Shown piece by piece: positions 60,877-64,000 of a DNA stretch of 64,000 nt. Position 1 is the first letter of the stretch. Every line of letters starts with the position of its first letter. The position numbers and the translations under genes are program-made. A model generated the notes under the pieces. It saw nothing but the letters and a program-made list of their open reading frames with translations, did no database searches and was not told where the DNA came from. The DNA lies in the NCBI RefSeq assembly GCF_023278565.1, contig NC_064680.1:496001-560000 (forward strand), given 5' to 3'. This DNA is from Colletotrichum lupini. Lineage: Eukaryota; Ascomycota; Sordariomycetes; Glomerellales; Glomerellaceae.

Positions 60877-63800
60877 TTACTGTCCCTGTCCCATGGGGAA
60901 AGGTGCCGGTTGTCCAGATTGCTGGAGTTGCATGGCCTTCTGCTGAGCGATTCGGGCCGCATCAGCTTCGGCCGCGGCAGCTGCTGCCTTTTTCGCAGCG
61001 AGAGTAGCCTTTCTTTTGTTGACAGCGCCCTGCATGCTGCCATTGAGCCATCGTTCTAGAGAAATTGTTAGTGGACTGTAAAATCAGTGATGGGGTTGCG
61101 TAAAGCGTACTTTTCATCGAGGCCGACATCTTCTCCGACTTGGTCATGGTCGAGTAATCCTTCTCCTCCCCTTCAGCCTGGCTAGGCGGGGCCGATGACT
61201 TGGCCGAGGTAGGTGCAGACATTGGCGCTGGCCGAGGGGTCGACAGGTTGTACTCGCTGACGTCCGTAGATGTTTGGCGCGGCGAGGCTGGGGGCTTGAT
61301 GGTCCATCTTAATCCATTGTTAATCAGCTTGAATGACACCATCATCCGGGGCTGAGGGGACTCGGCTGCATCGAGAGTCGCGGTGAAACGGTGTATATCA
61401 GCGAGAATATGCTCGCCCAGTGTCTCTTTGGGTGCGAGCTCCGGTGCGCTTTGCTTTCTGTTGATGCGAATGATGCGAGCCTTCTTAGGCTGGGGCTCGG
61501 CCTCCACTTCTTCCTCGTCGACTTCCTCCTCGTCCTGCCAATTTCGCTGTCGCTTCTTCTGACGCAGTCCGTAGGTAGATCCGGCGTCCGAGATAGTGGC
61601 CATCGATGATGCCGAGGTAGGGCGAGATTCGTCGGTTGTTTCGGGTGCAACAACAGCAACATGGCCGTTGCTCTTTCGCTGCGCTGCGCGACCTCTCTTG
61701 GGGGTCGGCTTCTCGGGCTCCTCTGGCTCTTCCTCGACAATGGCGGCCGACTTTGGTTGTCTGCCACGCTTGCGCTTGGGAGGCTGTACCTGCTCTGGCT
61801 CCGGCGGCGGGGCGATGGCCTCTTCTTCGGGAGCAGGCGAATTCGGCTCCGAGACCACCACGGCAGACTTCCTGCCCCTCGGCCCTCTCTTCTTGGGGCC
61901 GGGCTTGGCAGGTGAAACTGTTTGCGGCTCGGGCTCAGGCTCCTCTTCGGGATCTTGAGCTGAAGCCGCCTTTTCTGCGGCGGCAGCCCTACCGCGCTTC
62001 TTCGGGCCCGGCTTGTTGCTTCCCGGAGTTGTTGCACGGTGGTCGTCCTGTAACACGCCGTCAAACAACTTCGGGGGGTTGCGAGTTCTCTTGCCAGAGA
62101 CGATGACTCCGTCGCCCTCGGCAGCCTTGGCGCTTGCTTGCGGCTGGCTTCGGAGTTGGCGGACACCTTCGCCTCCACCACCCTTCTGAGCGCCGGGATC
62201 TTGGTTGCCCACTTTATTGGGGTGAGGATCGTACTCAAAGTGATACGTGGCGGCCATGATCCTGTCTTGCAAGCGTTGCTCGAGAATTCCGGCGTCTTTC
62301 TCCTTGATCGTGGCTCGGGAGCCCTGCACCTCAAACTCCTTTTCGATGTATGAGTCTACCTTGGCAAAGGCGTTCAAGTCGGCAGTCTTCTTTTCGTAGG
62401 CGGCATCCTGAATGGCGCGACGCTGGGCATTTTCTTGATCATCTACGACCCTGCTGCACTCTTTGTACTCCTCTTGATAAGCAAGGAGGCACTCATTGGC
62501 CTGAGCGAGAAGGTCCCAGAGCTCCTCTTGGGGGAGGTCCTCGGAGTCCTTTAGGAAGGCTAGAAATTCGGCAGGATCCCTAAGCTTTTTGAACCTGTAC
62601 TGTTTTCTGAAGCGTTGCTTCGGCATCAAAGCTGGTGTGCTGGTCCCAGTCGCGGCTGAGGGCACAACAGGCGACCCTTGGCGGGGCGTAAGTGCGGGAG
62701 TCGGGGCAGCCGAGTTGTAAGCGGACCCTTGGGAAAGTTGCTGGCCTTGGCTGTCGGGTGCGAGATCCTCATCGTGATCGGCGTCCCGCTCAGTGTCGTC
62801 AACTTCGCCGTCTGCATCGGCATTGGCACCGTCTTCTGCGTCTGCTTCAGCACCCTGGCCATGGGTGTTCGCATTGGCATTCTCGGGCGTCTCGTCAGCG
62901 ATCTCTCGCTCGCCGGAAGTTTCAGCGGCGTCGGCATTTGAGGTGGGCGCAGATGCCTCGACAGCGACCGGGTAGATGGAGTGGGTGACATATTCGCCAT
63001 CAACGTAAGGTGTAAGGTGGGACCACGGATAGCGCTTCTTTTTCGCCTCAGGAGCGGCGGGTTGGGGTTGCGGGGATGCTGCTTTGGGTTCAGGAACAGC
63101 AACGGGTTCAGGAGCAGCAACATCGTCCTGCATTTCTGCATCGGGTTCCTCTGCAACGTCAACGTCCATCTCGTCTTGAGGCCGGGACAAGTCCTCGGAC
63201 TGAGTCGTGAATGATATAGAGACGTCGACATCTTGTGAAGGGGCGGTGGGCTGTGTATTTAACGGCTCCTCTTGAGGCGGAAGCTTATTTTCGGTCGCTT
63301 CGATATGACCGTTTACCTTTGTGTCTTCTGTTGACACATCGGCGATAGACTCTCGTGGTTCTTCAGTCGGCTGTGCGACGTTGACATGGTCGATGTTGTT
63401 GGTGGCGTTGAAAATCTGAGCAACGGCTGGTGCGGAATTTTCCTGAGTACCGGAGACAACAGCAGAGTCGGCGTTGACTGCCGGCTCAGCCATCTCCGGC
63501 AGAGCCGTTCTCTGCGGTAAACTTTCAGTAGGCCGCACGGGAGAACTGGCCTCTCTCTTGGGCTGGATAGAATAATCTTCGACAAAGTCGCCATGATGAA
63601 CTGTTGTCGCCCCGGTGTCTGGGTGCGGGCCAGTGTTTCCGATAATGGTGACTTGATTGACGCGGATGGGCTGAGGGTGAGCGATGATAGGGCCCGCTAC
63701 CTCATCCGCGGCGGTAACAATGTCGCCGGGAACGGTTTGTGCTTGGCTCTGGCTCAATTGACTCTCATCCTGCTTGATGATCTGATGGCCAATGGGAGAT

Positions 63801-64000
63801 GCCAGTTGAAGTATTACCTGAGTCTTGCGTTGGATGGGCGACGAGAGCTGGTCATGGTTTTCTGGAAGGGAGGCGTGACCGGAAATGTCCTTGTCATTGT
63901 CATCATGGTCAGATGCATCATCAGAGCTGATGAGGTCAGAAGAATCGCCCACCACTTCAATAGTATCCTTGACAATATCCTCGTCTGATTGCTGAGAGTA
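60877..64000 (-). CDS. Large acidic AT-hook-like chromatin protein, 5' end outside the window
   Basis: Open from the right edge to 61111, a 55-nt intron (61110-61056), then a last exon 61055-60877; 1,022 residues are visible and the start codon lies beyond 64000. The N-terminal half is long and acidic (Glu/Asp/Ala/Pro). A conserved-looking central block follows: RKQYRFKKLRDPAEFLAFLK, ELWDLLAQANECLLAYQEEY and DRIMAATYHFEYDPHPNK. After it come four basic AT-hook-like patches: PKKRGRAAAA, PKKRGPRGRKS, KRKRGRQPKS and PKRGRAAQRK. The C-terminus is SEKMSASMK/KRWLNGSMQGAVNKRKATL, followed by an Ala/Gln-rich end. The splice joins MK to KRW. AT-hooks bind the minor groove of AT-rich DNA, so a nuclear role is likely; I do not recognise the specific family. 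Confidence 0.8.

Overview
The window is nuclear DNA of a filamentous ascomycete (Pezizomycotina, most likely a Sordariomycete). The evidence is short GT-AG introns of 55-210 nt with CTAAC/CTAAT-like branch points, a fungal uL14 (RPL23) gene, fungal Cactin, XLF/Nej1, forkhead, CPD photolyase and CBM1-GH5 cellulase genes, and AT-rich blocks almost stripped of CpA/TpG, the mark of repeat-induced point mutation (RIP). No tRNA, rRNA or CRISPR array was recognised.

Left third (1-22.9 kb): an accessory, transposon-laden region. 1-4088 is a RIP-saturated AT-rich block that runs off the left edge. Next come a frameshifted germin/spherulin-type cupin pseudogene (4176-4906), a secreted tyrosinase (6528-7860), a convergent HHxxxD acyltransferase broken by one in-frame TAG (7935-9266), a relic of an MFS transporter (9877-10270) and an intact serine beta-lactamase-fold enzyme (10989-12164). 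From 12904 to 21765 lies a nested transposon: a Fot1/pogo-like DNA transposon on the + strand with 44-bp perfect terminal inverted repeats and a TA duplication, split by a 6,969-bp Ty1/copia retrotransposon on the - strand with two 202-bp LTRs and a 5-bp AATAG duplication. Both are RIP-mutated. Immediately to the right is a short-chain dehydrogenase of norsolorinic-acid-ketoreductase type (21872-22905). Tyrosinase, acyltransferase, transporter relic, beta-lactamase-type enzyme and SDR look like parts of a decaying specialised-metabolism locus; this is inference.

Middle (24.4-37.3 kb): a secreted CBM1-GH5 endoglucanase (-), a CPD photolyase (-) sharing a 693-bp divergent promoter with Cactin (+), and a forkhead transcription factor (+) behind 3.1 kb of microsatellite-rich upstream DNA. 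The first Cactin intron holds a 21-G run and a 75-C run.

Right (37.3-64 kb): about 10.3 kb without a recognisable gene, then XLF/Nej1 (-), a BBE-type FAD oxidase (+), a small putative membrane protein (+), ribosomal protein uL14 (+, five exons) and, cut by the right edge, a large acidic AT-hook-like protein (-). All exon coordinates, protein lengths and motif positions were derived by hand translation; no database search was possible.
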